Shown here one piece after another: positions 38,798 to 49,805 of a stretch of DNA of 64,000 bases (positions within the stretch are counted from its first letter, which is position 1; each line of letters starts with the position of its first letter). The notes beneath the pieces are model-generated. The model was not told the DNA's origin. It did no database searches and was given only the letters and a program-made list of their open reading frames with translations. The position numbers and the translations under genes are program-made. Origin of the DNA: Trichomonas vaginalis G3 (taxonomy: Eukaryota; Parabasalia; Trichomonadida; Trichomonadidae); NCBI RefSeq assembly GCF_026262505.1, contig NC_067206.1, positions 5,918,879 through 5,982,878 of the forward strand, written 5' to 3'.

Positions 38798-39034
38798 TTA
38801 TAACTCTCTTCCTTTCTCCAACTCTTCTAACTTCTTCTTAAGTTCAGCAATGTTGTCCTCATGAAGTTTAATCTTTCTCAAAATTCCTTCTTTATCTAAT
38901 GGTTGCTTTATCTTTCTAAACTGAACTCTACCATCCTTCATAGTATGAATGTAAAAACCTTCTGGAATAGTTCCTGATTTAATGTATTCTACCAAAAACT
39001 TTTGTTTCATTGCTTCAGTGACTTTATTTGTCAT
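38798..39034 (-). CDS. Small coiled-coil Polinton protein, 78 aa
   Basis: From the ATG at 39034: MTNKVTEAMKQKFLVEYIKS, then a predicted coiled coil (ILRKIKLHEDNIAELKKKLE). It looks whole. It sits between the palindrome and the Pro-rich membrane protein, all on one strand with the capsid gene, so it may be a late virion or assembly protein. No family recognised. Confidence 0.5.
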   Translation of the reverse strand: MTNKVTEAMKQKFLVEYIKSGTIPEGFYIHTMKDGRVQFRKIKQPLDKEGILRKIKLHEDNIAELKKKLEELEKGREL

Positions 39035-39081
39035 TTCAATCAAATAAAAATTTTAATATTAAATAAAAATAACGTTATTTT

Positions 39082-39552
39082 TCAGTAAGGAAACGCAGGA
39101 GTTTTACGATTTATTTGAGGAGTAGGTTCTGGTTTAAATGTTGGAGTCGGTTTAGGAGTTGACTTTTGAACAGGAGTTTGTACTTCCATAGGTTCAGGAG
39201 TCATTGAAGGTTTTGCTTGTGAAGGCGTTGGTTTTGACGTTGGTTTTGGCGAAGGTGTTGGAGTTTGTTTAACTTCAGCTACTTCAGTATTATTTACAAC
39301 ATTTGCTTTATTTCTTTTCAACATCATAACTGCTCCTGCTGTAGCTAGCAAACCTAGTGGGAGACCATATTTTATATAAGGACTTGACCAAATGCTATTT
39401 TTGACAGGAGCTGGTGGAACACCTAACCTTGGTGAGACTGCTCTTTGCCATTGTGCAGCTCGTAAGAAATATTCAATAGGTGCTCCATAATCGTTTGGTA
39501 AAGTTTGTTTCATAGATGGTGAAGGTTCACGAGAGCTTGATGAAGAACTCAT
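39082..39552 (-). CDS. Single-pass membrane protein with Pro/Thr-rich tail (Polinton)
   Basis: 156 aa. A Ser-rich start, a globular stretch with PIEYFLRAAQWQRAV, one hydrophobic segment (YGLPLGLLATAGAVMMLKR, about residues 62-80), then a long Pro/Thr/Lys-rich tail (PTPSPKPTSKPTPSQAK). It lies directly downstream of the capsid gene on the same strand and looks whole. A minor virion membrane protein is plausible by position; no named family is recognised. Confidence 0.55.
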   Translation of the reverse strand: MSSSSSSREPSPSMKQTLPNDYGAPIEYFLRAAQWQRAVSPRLGVPPAPVKNSIWSSPYIKYGLPLGLLATAGAVMMLKRNKANVVNNTEVAEVKQTPTPSPKPTSKPTPSQAKPSMTPEPMEVQTPVQKSTPKPTPTFKPEPTPQINRKTPAFPY

Positions 39553-39582
39553 TTATAAGCTTTAAAAATAAACGTTCATCCT

Positions 39583-41157
39583 TTATTCCTCACTGTCGTC
39601 CGTAGCTAAGTTATAGTCATCTAATCTTATTATTGGGATTCCATTAGCACGCACCTGAATGGCAAAGCAACAATCCCTCATAAATCCAATAAGTGGCTTT
39701 GGTACATTTTCAGTTGCTAGTTCAATAGGTCCTTTAACAGACAATTTGTATGTTATTGGAGCAGTAGATGTTTGACCTTGCTGGAAGCAAAAGTCCACTT
39801 CTGTTGGAAAACCACATAAGAAATGTGTGTTGTCATAGCTATCCCATTTATGTTCCACACTACCATCATCCACCAATGACCTCATAACATCTTCATTAAA
39901 TCCTATCATATCATTGTTTGTATTGCAAGCGTTCGCAACCATTTCATAAAATACAGGTCCATATGATTTTTCAGGTTCTGCAGGCATATTTCCATAAGCT
40001 CCCATGGAAAGCTGAAGATATTTAAACTTAGGGTTCTCAAAATTAACATAATAGTTGTCTTTCTTTCTAAATAGTGCCCAAATACTTTTAACATTAATAG
40101 GCGTATAAGCTGCTGTAAATGTTGCACTTGAACTATCTGTATTCTTTGAGAATGAACCGTCCATAGGAATCCAATCCATAACTTTAACAGGAAAACATAA
40201 AGCCTCGTTTGTATAATGTTCTACAAGTTCTGTATAAATGTTAGGGTCTAAAGAGAATGACTTTGGATGAATGAAACATTCATTAAAATCCATCTTTGTT
40301 CGAAATAGTTGCTGGGTTACAGTTGTAATAGTAACTGTTCCACTAGCTTCTACTGCCTTCGTTATCATAGTGAATGGTTCATTCCATGGAACAAATTTAT
40401 TTGTCGGTGGATTTGAATCTGAAGCAAATGCAACTTTAAGAGTTGGATTGAAAGCAATGATATCATTTACAGATATAGATGTGCATTGTAAGGCGTCGCT
40501 ACTGAACTTTACTTTAAGCTGAATGTTTCCTGCAAAAGCTGGAATAAATCGAATAGCTTCTAATGGAAGGAATCTTCTAACAGGAATTCTTAAACGAAGC
40601 TTAAAATCAAATGATTTTCCTGCTGTAATTGGACCACTAACAATTTGTCCTGTTCTGCATGTTCCCGAATGACTCCATACATCTTCATGTCGAGTCTTTG
40701 AGAAAACATCTACTTTCTTTATTTGTTCGGTAGTTTGTGAGTTTGAAGTTATATATGCTTCTTCTCTTGCGTTGTCTTGAGAATATACGATACGACCATT
40801 TGCAAGGATTTGATATCCAGCAACTGCATAGAAAGCGTCATCGAAACCAATCCAAAATCCTGGTGGGTTTGTTTTATTGGAACCTGAACCAATTTCTTTA
40901 TCTACAATAAATTGACCTTCCATTTTATACGTAATGAATGTATTGTAAAGGTCCAACATATTTTCACCAGGAGGTGAGAGATTGAATGTTACCCATGTGT
41001 TATCTTTAGCAGTTCCAGGTTGTGATGGAATCTTTGCGTCAGAATATTTTCTATTAGTGTCACCAATTTGAACTGCATTGTCTATGATATCGAAATATGA
41101 GCGAATCTGATGAATATGCTCTGCTGGAGTAAATTCGTTTAACTGTTCGTTCTGCAT
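39583..41157 (-). CDS. Polinton major capsid protein (double jelly-roll)
   Basis: 524 aa, one open frame. Landmarks: N-terminal FDIIDNAVQIGDTNRKYSDA, a strand-rich body with NTWVTFNLSPPGENMLDLYN, GYQILANGRIVYSQDN, FDFKLRLRIPVRRFLPLEAI, LKVKFSSDAL, and a C-terminal FAIQVRANGIPIIRLDDYNL. The size, beta-rich pattern and polymerase/small-protein neighbourhood fit the double jelly-roll capsid of Polintons (relatives: adenovirus hexon, virophage capsid). A TTTATCCGAA element lies just upstream of the ATG. Confidence 0.75.
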   Translation of the reverse strand: MQNEQLNEFTPAEHIHQIRSYFDIIDNAVQIGDTNRKYSDAKIPSQPGTAKDNTWVTFNLSPPGENMLDLYNTFITYKMEGQFIVDKEIGSGSNKTNPPGFWIGFDDAFYAVAGYQILANGRIVYSQDNAREEAYITSNSQTTEQIKKVDVFSKTRHEDVWSHSGTCRTGQIVSGPITAGKSFDFKLRLRIPVRRFLPLEAIRFIPAFAGNIQLKVKFSSDALQCTSISVNDIIAFNPTLKVAFASDSNPPTNKFVPWNEPFTMITKAVEASGTVTITTVTQQLFRTKMDFNECFIHPKSFSLDPNIYTELVEHYTNEALCFPVKVMDWIPMDGSFSKNTDSSSATFTAAYTPINVKSIWALFRKKDNYYVNFENPKFKYLQLSMGAYGNMPAEPEKSYGPVFYEMVANACNTNNDMIGFNEDVMRSLVDDGSVEHKWDSYDNTHFLCGFPTEVDFCFQQGQTSTAPITYKLSVKGPIELATENVPKPLIGFMRDCCFAIQVRANGIPIIRLDDYNLATDDSEE

Positions 41158-41165
41158 GTATTTAC

Positions 41166-41179
41166 TTCGGATAAAAATA
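41166..41179 (-). promoter_or_regulatory. Polinton start-proximal element TATTTTTATCCGAA (capsid gene)
   Basis: On the coding strand TATTTTTATCCGAA lies about 9 nt before the capsid ATG. The same core TTTATCCGRA precedes the minor-capsid candidate (41921-41936) and two KilA-N genes (53612-53629, 54276-54293). Confidence 0.55.
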
Positions 41180-41184
41180 TCTAT

Positions 41185-41612
41185 TTACTTCATTATTCTC
41201 ACTCTTCTTCTTGGCATTCGTGGTGGAAGTTGTTTCTTGACATTTTCAATGAACTGTACATTCTCTTTTGTCTCAACTTCTTTCACTGGTGGGTCAGGGT
41301 TCTTTGACTCGGTTTGTTTTTCAATGAAATTCACGAACTTTGCAATAAGCTCTTGGTTCGTTATTGAAAGTACATCTGGCTTCTTTTCTTCTTCTTTTTG
41401 CTCAGTTTGAACAGAAGGTTTTATATGGGCTTCGTGGCTTCACCCTTGCCATGCACCTTAATGTTGTCGCTCTGCATTCGCTAATGGAACCTTTCTTTTT
41501 CTTACGTATATTTTACCATCTTTACTCTGACTTACGTAATAGAAAGGATGTTGTATTCCTCTTGCGTCATTTAATATAATAGACTCTCGCTCTGATTTTG
41601 ACAAGCTCATTT
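41185..41612 (-). pseudogene. Small charged Polinton gene upstream of the capsid gene
   Basis: The N-terminal part begins MSLSKSERESIILNDARGIQ with a YVSQSKDGKIYVRKRK stretch. The C-terminal part is Glu/Lys-rich and ends in a basic PPRMPRRRVRIMK. It appears broken in about one place. Position suggests a virion or DNA-packaging accessory protein, without family evidence. Confidence 0.4.
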
Positions 41613-41655
41613 TACATCGGTTAAAGTTTTAATTTTGTTTTTTATCTGCAGTCAA

Positions 41656-41916
41656 ATGACTCAGACAAGCCCTACGGACAAGACCCAAGGGGTCATAGAT
41701 GTTGAAGCATTGAAGAAAGAAATTCGTGAGCAAATTTTATCCGAACTGAAGGAACAAAAACAAGAACAAAAGCCAGAGAGACCAAAGAGAAAACTTAGTG
41801 AAAAACAACTTGCTGCATTAGCTGCTGGAAGACAAAAGAACCCACGTTTGCTGGCGAAGAAAGCTAGAGAAGAAGCTGAAGCAAAAGCTAAAGAAGCTGA
41901 AGCAAAGAAAGAGTAA
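41656..41916 (+). CDS. Small Lys/Glu-rich helical Polinton protein, 86 aa
   Basis: From the ATG at 41656 (MTQTSPTDKTQGVIDVEALK), mostly charged helix (ALKKEIREQILSELKEQKQE, KKAREEAEAKAKEAEAKKE) with a central KRKLSEKQLAALAAGRQKNP. It looks whole. It is divergent from the capsid-side genes and upstream of the candidate minor capsid gene. Possibly a DNA-binding or scaffolding protein; this is inference from composition. Confidence 0.5.
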   Translation: MTQTSPTDKTQGVIDVEALKKEIREQILSELKEQKQEQKPERPKRKLSEKQLAALAAGRQKNPRLLAKKAREEAEAKAKEAEAKKE

Positions 41917-41920
41917 ATGG

Positions 41921-41936
41921 TTTATTTTTATCCGAA
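41921..41936 (+). promoter_or_regulatory. Polinton start-proximal element TTTATTTTTATCCGAA
   Basis: Ends 4 nt before the ATG at 41941. Same core as before the capsid gene on the other strand. Confidence 0.55.
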
Positions 41937-41940
41937 TTAA

Positions 41941-42796
41941 ATGTATAGACAAATACCTTTATCTGTTGCGTTCAGTAGTGAAAACCCTGACGTCAAAATA
42001 AAGGGGAACAGAGTAACGTTTAAGTTTCCAACAGACTGGATTGTGAACATAAATGAAGAGAAGTACATTGGCATAACATCTATGTATATAACACGTGCTT
42101 TCAGAAAGGTTGACTTTATACTTCAAGTCGAGATAGAAAATGACGAACAGTCTTTAAGCGCCCAAAACATTCACATATACAAATACTTTAAAGACGATAC
42201 AACATTGTTGCAATGTATGATTTCATTTAATGAGATGTTCGAGAAAAAGTTCAACATTGAAGTACAAACTTTACAGCCTTTACGTGAGTTTCTTGCACAA
42301 CTGAAAGAAGAAGGTAGTCAGCCACAACTTATAGACTTTCATTATGAATTTAATGAAAATGAAGATGGAACACATGACTGTCAGTTTGTTGTATTCTCAC
42401 CATTCAATGAAGTCGCTAAAGAGAAAGAAAATCCATTACGTATAAGATTTCAAATCTCTGAACCAATGAGATTTCAAGAATGTTTTCAATTATGATGCAA
42501 TGCTTCCGAGGAAAAATGAATTTTCAAAGATTGTAACACCTGGCATTTGGGATAGAAAGCAAGCTATATTATATTCAAACTTAAGTAAGGGAGTTGAAAA
42601 TGAGTTCATTGGTCATACAAGAACTTCACCACTTCCTAACCCTAAATACTATAAATTAACTGGCTTCAATCGTGAGTTTTGGATAGACATGTTCTCCACT
42701 CATGACCATAACTGCCCAGTGTTCTTACCTCCAGACCATAAGGACTGTCTCTACATTGAAGCACAACTCTTAAACTCTACCATCGCAGTATTGTAA
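41941..42796 (+). pseudogene. Candidate minor capsid (penton-like) region of the Polinton
   Basis: The first part (MYRQIPLSVAFSSENPDVKI) is beta-rich with VTFKFPTDWIVNINEEKYIG and NPLRIRFQISEPMRFQE, and the following part contains FSKIVTPGIWDRKQAILYSN and a C-terminal YIEAQLLNSTIAVL. The layout suits a jelly-roll minor capsid protein. Proximity to the capsid gene supports this, but I cannot match it to a named family. It appears to have about one break, or consists of two adjacent genes. Confidence 0.4.
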
Positions 42797-42836
42797 AATC
42801 TACGCTAGTTTTATTTTTTCTGAAAATTTTATTTGA

Positions 42837-43304
42837 GTGAAAGGCATGGAAGGTGAAGGACATTGGCAAACACTCGAACATGACAATGACTATGAAATCT
42901 TTTCAGAGTACCCTTATCCAATTAGACGTATAAGCAATAAAAGAGTTGTTAGTGAGTTTGACCAAGGAGATGGTTATATTTGTGTAAATTTAAACAAACA
43001 CAAGCTGATGAAACATAGAATAGTTGCAGAAACTTTCATTCCGAACCCTGAAGGACTTCGTGAAGTAGACCATATAAACAGAGACAGAGGAGACTTTCAT
43101 ATCTCGAACTTAAGATGGACGACAAGAAGAGAAAACATGAGAAATATTTCTGGTTCAAATGGCTATTGGTTTGACATTGTTGACTCTCTTCCTGAAGACG
43201 CTGTTGAAATTATACAATACTCATATCACACGTTAGAAACTACTACTATGTCCCAAGTGAAGATGCCTTTTACTATTTCATGGGAACTCAATACAGACGA
43301 ATGA
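42837..43304 (+). CDS. HNH homing endonuclease with NUMOD4-like N-terminus
   Basis: 155 aa. An N-terminal NUMOD4-like stretch (DYEIFSEYPYPIRRISNKRV) is followed by an HNH_3 core: HRIVAETFIPNPEG, VDHINRDRGDFHISNLRWTT, RENMRN. This is the layout of phage and large-DNA-virus homing endonucleases, which cut related DNA lacking the gene and spread by repair. A related broken copy lies near 58.0-58.5 kb. Confidence 0.75.
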   Translation: MKGMEGEGHWQTLEHDNDYEIFSEYPYPIRRISNKRVVSEFDQGDGYICVNLNKHKLMKHRIVAETFIPNPEGLREVDHINRDRGDFHISNLRWTTRRENMRNISGSNGYWFDIVDSLPEDAVEIIQYSYHTLETTTMSQVKMPFTISWELNTDE

Positions 43305-43517
43305 ATGTCTTAAGACAGTATAACAAAGATTATATAAACATTACAGATGTAGAAGGAAGAAGAACAAAGCTGTCTATTGCAAAGTTTAAGAGAGACAATG
43401 GTTATACATAAATGACAAAAATATATGACCTCATTATTTTTATCACGAATGACCTCATTGCTGACAAAAATAAATGACCTCAGAACTTCAACTTACGAAT
43501 AAAGCTTGTTTTAGTCG

Positions 43518-46500
43518 TTATTGAGAAGTTAAACTTTTCAGCAAAGCAAGGTTGACAGACTTACATAAGTCAAATCCAATCTCTTGACCATCATGAAGTG
43601 CTTTGTAAAGTTTCATTAAACTGAACTCAGAGTCTTTGTCATATGTTCCAACAGGTATGTGAATGTTCTTATCTTCATTGTAATAGCATTGTATAGCTTC
43701 AGGAAACATTTCATTAGCTGTTAAAGCAAGGACGTCTTGTTTGACACCTTTGCAACGTGCATGGAATGCAACTTCATTTAAATCGTTAGTGAGTAAGTCT
43801 ATGTAAGTCTTCTTTCCACAAAATATTGACTTGTATGCTAAACTTTGTTTTCCAGGTGTTATTTCTGCGAAGTCAGAATGAACTGACCAATGTTTTCCTA
43901 TAAGTTCGCGACCGTATCTCTTCTTAAACTCTGCTGCAAGCTTTGGTATGTCTTCATTGAAAATATGCATGCTATCACAGTCCTGGTAAAATATTTGAAG
44001 TCCCATATCTTCAGCAGTACAGAATACTTCACATTATTCTCTTCGACATAGATAGAATATTTAACACCAAGTGGACAGAAGTTAAAGTGTCTGCAAATGC
44101 TTTTCGTTAGCTTGAAAATAGTTTTATCTGAACCATCCAAACCTTCGAACTTCACTATATGGTTGTAGTTTCTGATGGCATATCTTATAGCATCTTTGTC
44201 ATTTACTATGGTTATTTTTGACTCAATAGGAGATAGAATAGTTTTGCCATAAATACTGTTCAGAATGAGCTTTATATTTTCTTGCAAAGGATTTCCTTCT
44301 TTCTTATACTTTAACCTTAACTCAAACAACTTCTTTACTTCATCTCTTATTCTAATATCTCTGTTTCCATCGTAATAGTATCCTTGCAACACTTCACATT
44401 TGACACCTTGATATTTTATGAGGTCTTGTAATGTTATATGGTCAACATACATTAAACAGCAAGTGTTTGAACTTCTGGGAACGTTAAGTTCTGGATTTAG
44501 TTCAGGGTCACAAACTATTAAAGGAAAGTGTCTATGTATTCCAATCTCTGTTATCTTAATGAGAACAAAGAAGCCAGACATAAACTTTTCACCAATGGGT
44601 TCCTTTTGGTCGTCATCGAATAAATGTCTCATGAGATACTCTGTGCTTAACATCTCATCCTTCATAACTTTGGAATTCCTTCTAAAGTATAAAGTCTTGC
44701 TATAGCTGATGGATATAATGAAACAGCGTCGAAGTCAGCAATGAGTTTCTTTTCGCTCTTTTGTTTCATGTTATCTGACAACATACATCTTCCACCTTGA
44801 ATGCATCTCGAAATAAATTCTCTTGGTTTATTTGAGAGGTCATATAAATTTCCATTCGGGAAGTACACTCTGTTCTCAAACAATTTGTTAGCAATAGAAC
44901 AAATACTAACGTAGTCATAAACGTTTAAATCAAATTCTTTCAATATGTCATTGCGGAACTTAACAAAACCTTCTCTTAAAATTCTTACATCTTGTTTGCA
45001 ATAAAATGTGCTATATTTTTCTAAGTCGAAGTGGTTTCATCTATTCTGCAACCTTTGATGGAATCTATGTTTTTCATGAATGTATCTATCTATAAACTTA
45101 CATGCTTCAGAAATGACACCAGTTCTGTTGTCATTTGCTAACAAACACTGCTGTAGTAGTTGTATGGAAATACTTCTTTCGGTCCTGTTTGTAAGTTAAA
45201 CATAGCAGGAAATAGTTTAAGCTTCTTATTTATAACACTGTAAGAGTCTTTTATAATAATTGCCCTTCCTTTATATAAGCCAGTTATTTGCATTGTTCGT
45301 GAACCTTTAATGATGGGAGTTCCTTTCACTTCTGTCATGTGTCTTAAGATGAAGTTTATATCATAACTGAGGTTATGGAAATATATTAAACTCTTGTCAG
45401 GAAGTCGCTCCAAAAATTCTGTTGCACAGTTCTGACCCCAAATGCTTTCACTCACTGAACCATCTTCACTGTCATAACAGATGTTAAAAGCTTTATGAAA
45501 GCCATCGTACTACACTCAAAGTCAGCAAAGAAAACGTGCTCAGGAATGAACTTGCACTTATTTATTTACTTCTTTTGACTCTGCTTTCTTCTTCAGTTGT
45601 ACACAATACTTTGGAGCATATGTCAAATCTTTAAATGGTGCAAGGTTCTGTTTATATAAGTCAGTCGTATATGTGAAAAGTTCTCCATAAGAAATAGGTT
45701 CGAAATATTTGCACTCCCACAATGTTTTCATAACATCCCATAACGGTGTTGTTCTATCATAACGAACTACATATTTATCTTCTCTCTTTGTATAAATCTT
45801 CATCTGTTTCTCAATGTTCATTCCACCACACTTTCAAGATTTCTATATAGTTGCGAATGAAATATGTTGTCATTGGTAATCTTTCATTTAGCATGTAGTG
45901 GTCTTCAACAAGAAGTAAGTCAATAGTTCGAACAGTTTCACATTCTTTTGGTATGTATCTCTTTATTTCATTATGTCTTGAGTCATTGAAATAACCAATG
46001 GTAACATTAAATGCTATACCTGTTGCGTCAGAAATTTCTTGTACTTTACTTTGAGGAAAGTCTCTAACACGAATGACTTCTCTCATGTGGTCAATAGTTT
46101 CTTCATTACTCCAGCCTGAATGCAAGCATAAACGAAACAATTGTCTTCTGTCATAAGTGTTGCAGTTCTTTTGTTCAGTTCATTGAAGATTTGGTAGCGT
46201 TCAAGATTTATAGGTAATGTGCAAAGATACTTCCAGAACTGACCGCTTCTCTTCTTATAAAACTTCTTTTCACCATTATTTTCCAAAAGCTTTCTATAAG
46301 TGCTGGGTTTCCTGTTTGCTTAAGAGCTTCCAAAATGGCTTTCTGGTCATTTGTCAGTGTGCTTTCATCTCTATATGGTCTCTTTTTTGGTTTGCCTTTC
46401 TTTACATCTGACATCGTTAAGCCTTCATATTCTGTTAAATCATACATCTTTATTTCAGTAAGATTCTTTATGTTTGTCAAGAAGAAGTCATAGTGCATTT

Positions 46501-47235
46501 CAACAATACCTGCAGCATTTGCTTCTATCTCTGATATAAAGTTCTCCTTCAAGAGCTGATGTAGTAATGTTCCAATATTATTGAGGTTTAACGTAGAACA
46601 TTCATACTTTCCACCAAGTTTATAACATACCATCCATCTCTGTTGTGAGTTTATTTTAATCTTCTCTAAGAGTCTCATGAAAACCTTACCGAAATGTTTG
46701 TGTAAGTAGTCTCTGTTTGGTTCATCTAAAGCTTCGATGTTAAAGTCAATGAGTCTATTGCCTGACTTCACATTTCTCTTCCTATTCTCTTCATCTTTCT
46801 TTAACCATCTCTCACCTTCTTTTGGTTTGTCGTCAATGGAACGAATGACATCGTTAGCTTTGCGAACTTGTTCTATAGCACTTTTAAACATCTCTCTTCT
46901 CTGTTGTTTCAGTGTGTCGTCTCTCTTCTTGTTTCACCAACGTTTGCATTTGTTATGTCAAACATTTCTCTTCTTACTTCATGAGGTACTGAACGTCTAT
47001 GATATAAGTCAATAGCAACGTCATTTAAAGGAAATGCTCTTGCATGGACTTCGTCCTCGCCGCGTTGCGGCTTTATGAACTCATGAATTCTATCATAACT
47101 TATTGCACCATTATAGTCTTTGAAGTCAGCGAGTGCTTTTTTGTTTGTTGCGTAATGCTTTGCAACATCTATATTAGCTTCTGTAAGAAGTTGTTTTATT
47201 TCCGAGTGTTCTAACTTAGACAACTTCCGATACAT
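43518..47235 (-). pseudogene. Polinton protein-primed DNA polymerase B, broken
   Basis: The region reads 5' to 3' on the minus strand from MYRKLSKLEHSEIKQLL near 47235. It carries a viral-type N-terminal part, exonuclease motif LIYFHNLSYDINFILRHM, polymerase motif A (DFDAVSLYPSAIAR), motif B (LILNSIYGK) and motif C (YQDCDS), the order found in protein-primed family B polymerases of Polintons and adenoviruses. Total length (about 1240 codons) suits the family. It is broken in roughly six to eight places. It is the replication gene of the element. Confidence 0.85.
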
Positions 47236-47323
47236 CTTTAGTAGGAAATAAAAAAATATTTTTTAAAAAATTAGATTAGATTTTTTAAGTTATTTTTCAA
47301 AATAATTTAATATTTTTATTTTA

Positions 47324-47638
47324 ATGAAACACATGCAAGATTGCAAGTTCTTTTCATACAATGCTCTCGCTACTGCCATCAAGAATGAGTTCAATAATGC
47401 TTCAAATGTTAATGTTATCTTTAACAAGAAGTTTGTGAAAGAATCTAAGTTTGGTCAGTATGTCAGACCATTAGCTATCGTCATTGACCGCAAACGTTAT
47501 ACTTCACAAGAGTTAGCAGTAGTTTTGAAACAAAAGAGTTTCTTCGTGAATGTCAAAGATACTCATTATACTGTCATAAAGAACTCTAACATTGACTTCT
47601 TCAAAAAAAGAGAGAGATTTCCAACAGCTGGCACATAA
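47324..47638 (+). CDS. Small unknown Polinton protein, 104 aa
   Basis: MKHMQDCKFFSYNALATAIK onwards, with a beta-like middle (VIFNKKFVKESKFGQYV, RPLAIVIDRKRYTSQELAVV) and a basic end. Divergent from the polymerase with about 90 bp of AT-rich spacer between them. It looks whole; no family recognised. Confidence 0.5.
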   Translation: MKHMQDCKFFSYNALATAIKNEFNNASNVNVIFNKKFVKESKFGQYVRPLAIVIDRKRYTSQELAVVLKQKSFFVNVKDTHYTVIKNSNIDFFKKRERFPTAGT

Positions 47639-47639
47639 T

Positions 47640-48872
47640 GATTCCATCTGCAGATAATGTCCTAACCTGACTTTTCGTTTTAAGAAGTAAGGCATTTACT
47701 AAGGTCTGTTTTTGGGTCTGTTTGTAACTCTTTTTGCTTGACTTTCCACAACAGTTTTGGCTCTACGGCGTCATAGGCAACTTTGTGAACTGCCTGTCCT
47801 CGTTGTTCTGCATCTGTTTATTTTCGTCATATTTTGCTACTTTGTCTTCTTAAACCTCGTTGTCGAAACTACAGAACTTCAGTTTCTTTCCAGATGAAGA
47901 AGTCGGTTCACTTAAGTTTCAAACCGTTAGTTCTTTGTAAGAGCTTCGAAGGGCTGGTTCTAAGAGTCGTAGTGGCATTCATTAAAAGGCTTCATGTTGA
48001 ACGTGTCTTCATGCCGCGTTATTGTTCCTTGATTGACCTGCGTTTTATATTTTAGTTGGGCTGTCTTTTTGGCTGTGTGGCATTTGTTGTTCTAACGAGT
48101 CATTATTTATGCGGTAGCTTTATATATTTCTGCGCTTTATCAATTGCTTTGCATGGCTTCTGTTCGTTATTTATTTAATTCTTTCGTGTACAAAGTTGTT
48201 GCATTAAGCTGGTACGTTTGGTTTTGCACTGTAAAAGTTTTTCTTAGCCTTTTACATTTGACTTCAACTTCCTTTTTATACTCAATGCGCTATCCATATA
48301 ATGTCTTCAGGGCTTTTTGTTTTTATTTCTTCATCTTTCAGTATCTTATGAGTTTGATAGTAATGTTTTTCAATTTATAACATCTTTTGTTCCATTTTTG
48401 CTACTTCTGGCTGCTTTTTCTCTGAACACTGTTTTTTTTCGCAATATTGCCCTCTGGTACTTAGTTCTTATCAGGTTGTTCTTTCCTGTTCTTCTTTTTC
48501 TCTCGTTTAATCATTTAAGTTTCTTTGTGTGCTCTGTCCATATTCTAGTTTTCTTTTTCGTTTTCACTTATTTGTTTCTGTATGTCTATGTTTGACTTTT
48601 GAAACATCTGTTATTTGATTTTTTGAAGTGAACTCAAATTCATTTGACTTTGAGGGTTTAATAACTGTTTCCGTCTGCAGCTTCCAACCATAGCCTGCCA
48701 TTTTCGCTAAAAGTGCCGCTCTTAAACTCCACTTTTTGTTGCACCAATAACTCGGTTTAAAAGCAATAGGGTTGGCTTGAATTTGTTGCAAAAACATAGT
48801 GGGGTCATTCATCATTTGTTTGTGCAACTGTTTGTTGTGGGTGTCAGTTTTACTAAATTGGGATGTTTGCAT
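47640..48872 (-). pseudogene. Decayed Polinton gene region
   Basis: The right part (from 48872) begins MQTSQFSKTDTHNKQLHKQM and holds CNKKWSLRAALLAKMAGYGW and a Lys-rich stretch. The rest is purine-rich on the minus strand, as if coding once, but heavily interrupted. Function unknown. Confidence 0.3.
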
Positions 48873-49079
48873 ATGTCTCCCGTTCTCTTACGTATATTCT
48901 ACGTATCTTTATCGTGGCTTGTTAGTTAGAAAAATAGGCGTTTTGACAGATGTTTTATATGACACTTTTGTTCAGCAACTAAAGTCCAGTCTACTTGGTA
49001 TTGGAAAATCCCATGTGTATAGACGGCGGGTCCATATAAAGGAAAGACAATTTTTCCCTTGTTTTATTATTTTTGGTCC

Positions 49080-49790
49080 TTTACAACTCATTACGAAAGA
49101 AGTCTTGACAAAACATTTACGATGATCATGATAATTCAAGAGGTAGAAAAGTAGGTTAGTAAGAAGAGGTTAGACTAACCTTCTTAACCCTAAATTATAT
49201 TTTTGGGGTCTTTACACTCCATTACGAAGAAGTCTTTTGAACAAACATTTACGAAGAAGGTCTTGACAAATTCAAGAGGGTAGAAAAGAGGTTAGAAACA
49301 GGTGAGATGCTTAACTTCTTACCCTAGAACTTTATTTTTTTGTCTGATTTTAACGAAGAAGTTTTGACAAAAACATTTACGAAAGAAGTCCCTTGACAAA
49401 ACATTTACGAATGAAAATCAGACAAATCTCAAAGGGTAGAAAAGAGGTTAAAAGAGGTTAGAATCTAACCTTCTACCCTAAATTATATTTTTTTGTCTGA
49501 TTTTACGAAGAAGTTGACAACATCGAAGAAGTCTTAAGCAAAATTCAAAGGGTGAAAAACAGGTGAAAAAGGGTGAGATCTCACCCTTCACCTAAAAATA
49601 TATTTTTGTCTGATTTTACGAAGAAAGTTTGACAAAAACATTTACGAAGAAGTCTGACAAAACATTTAATGCGAAGAAGTCTTTGGACAAAAAACATTTT
49701 ACGAAGAAGTCTTGAACAAAACATGTTTACGAAAAGAAGATCTTTGAGCAAAACATTTAACGAAGCAGTCTTGACAAAACGATGAAAGAC
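49080..49790. repeat. Degenerate tandem repeat region at the right side of the left Polinton portion
   Basis: Recurring GACAAAACATTTACGAAGAA units alternate with AGGTTAG / AGGTGAG blocks and palindromes. Units differ mostly by extra or missing bases in short homopolymers, which looks like either rapid decay or poor consensus sequence. Similar units recur at 52885-52950 and 56460-56660, tying both Polinton portions together. Confidence 0.7.
49571..49586. repeat. Polinton spacer palindrome GGGTGAGATCTCACCC
   Basis: Perfect 16-bp palindrome, extended by TTCACCT on the right that matches AGGTGAAAAA on the left. Confidence 0.85.
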
Positions 49791-49805
49791 ATATATATAT
49801 TTGTG

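Larger units (their letters stand above)
38140..49805. mobile_element. Polinton (Maverick) element, left portion; partly broken
   Basis: A gene set typical of Trichomonas Polintons: double-jelly-roll capsid, candidate minor capsid, protein-primed polymerase B, an HNH endonuclease and small virion-type proteins. Ends are approximate and no terminal inverted repeat was confirmed. The capsid gene and several small genes look whole, while the polymerase carries about half a dozen breaks, so the copy is fairly young but no longer complete. It may be one element with the portion at 52885-64000, separated by a scaffold join. Confidence 0.8.

Noticed and set aside
47834-48595. Plus-strand Phe/Leu-rich frames in the decayed Polinton region
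   Set aside because: Their hydrophobic composition is what a purine-rich minus-strand coding region gives when read backwards.
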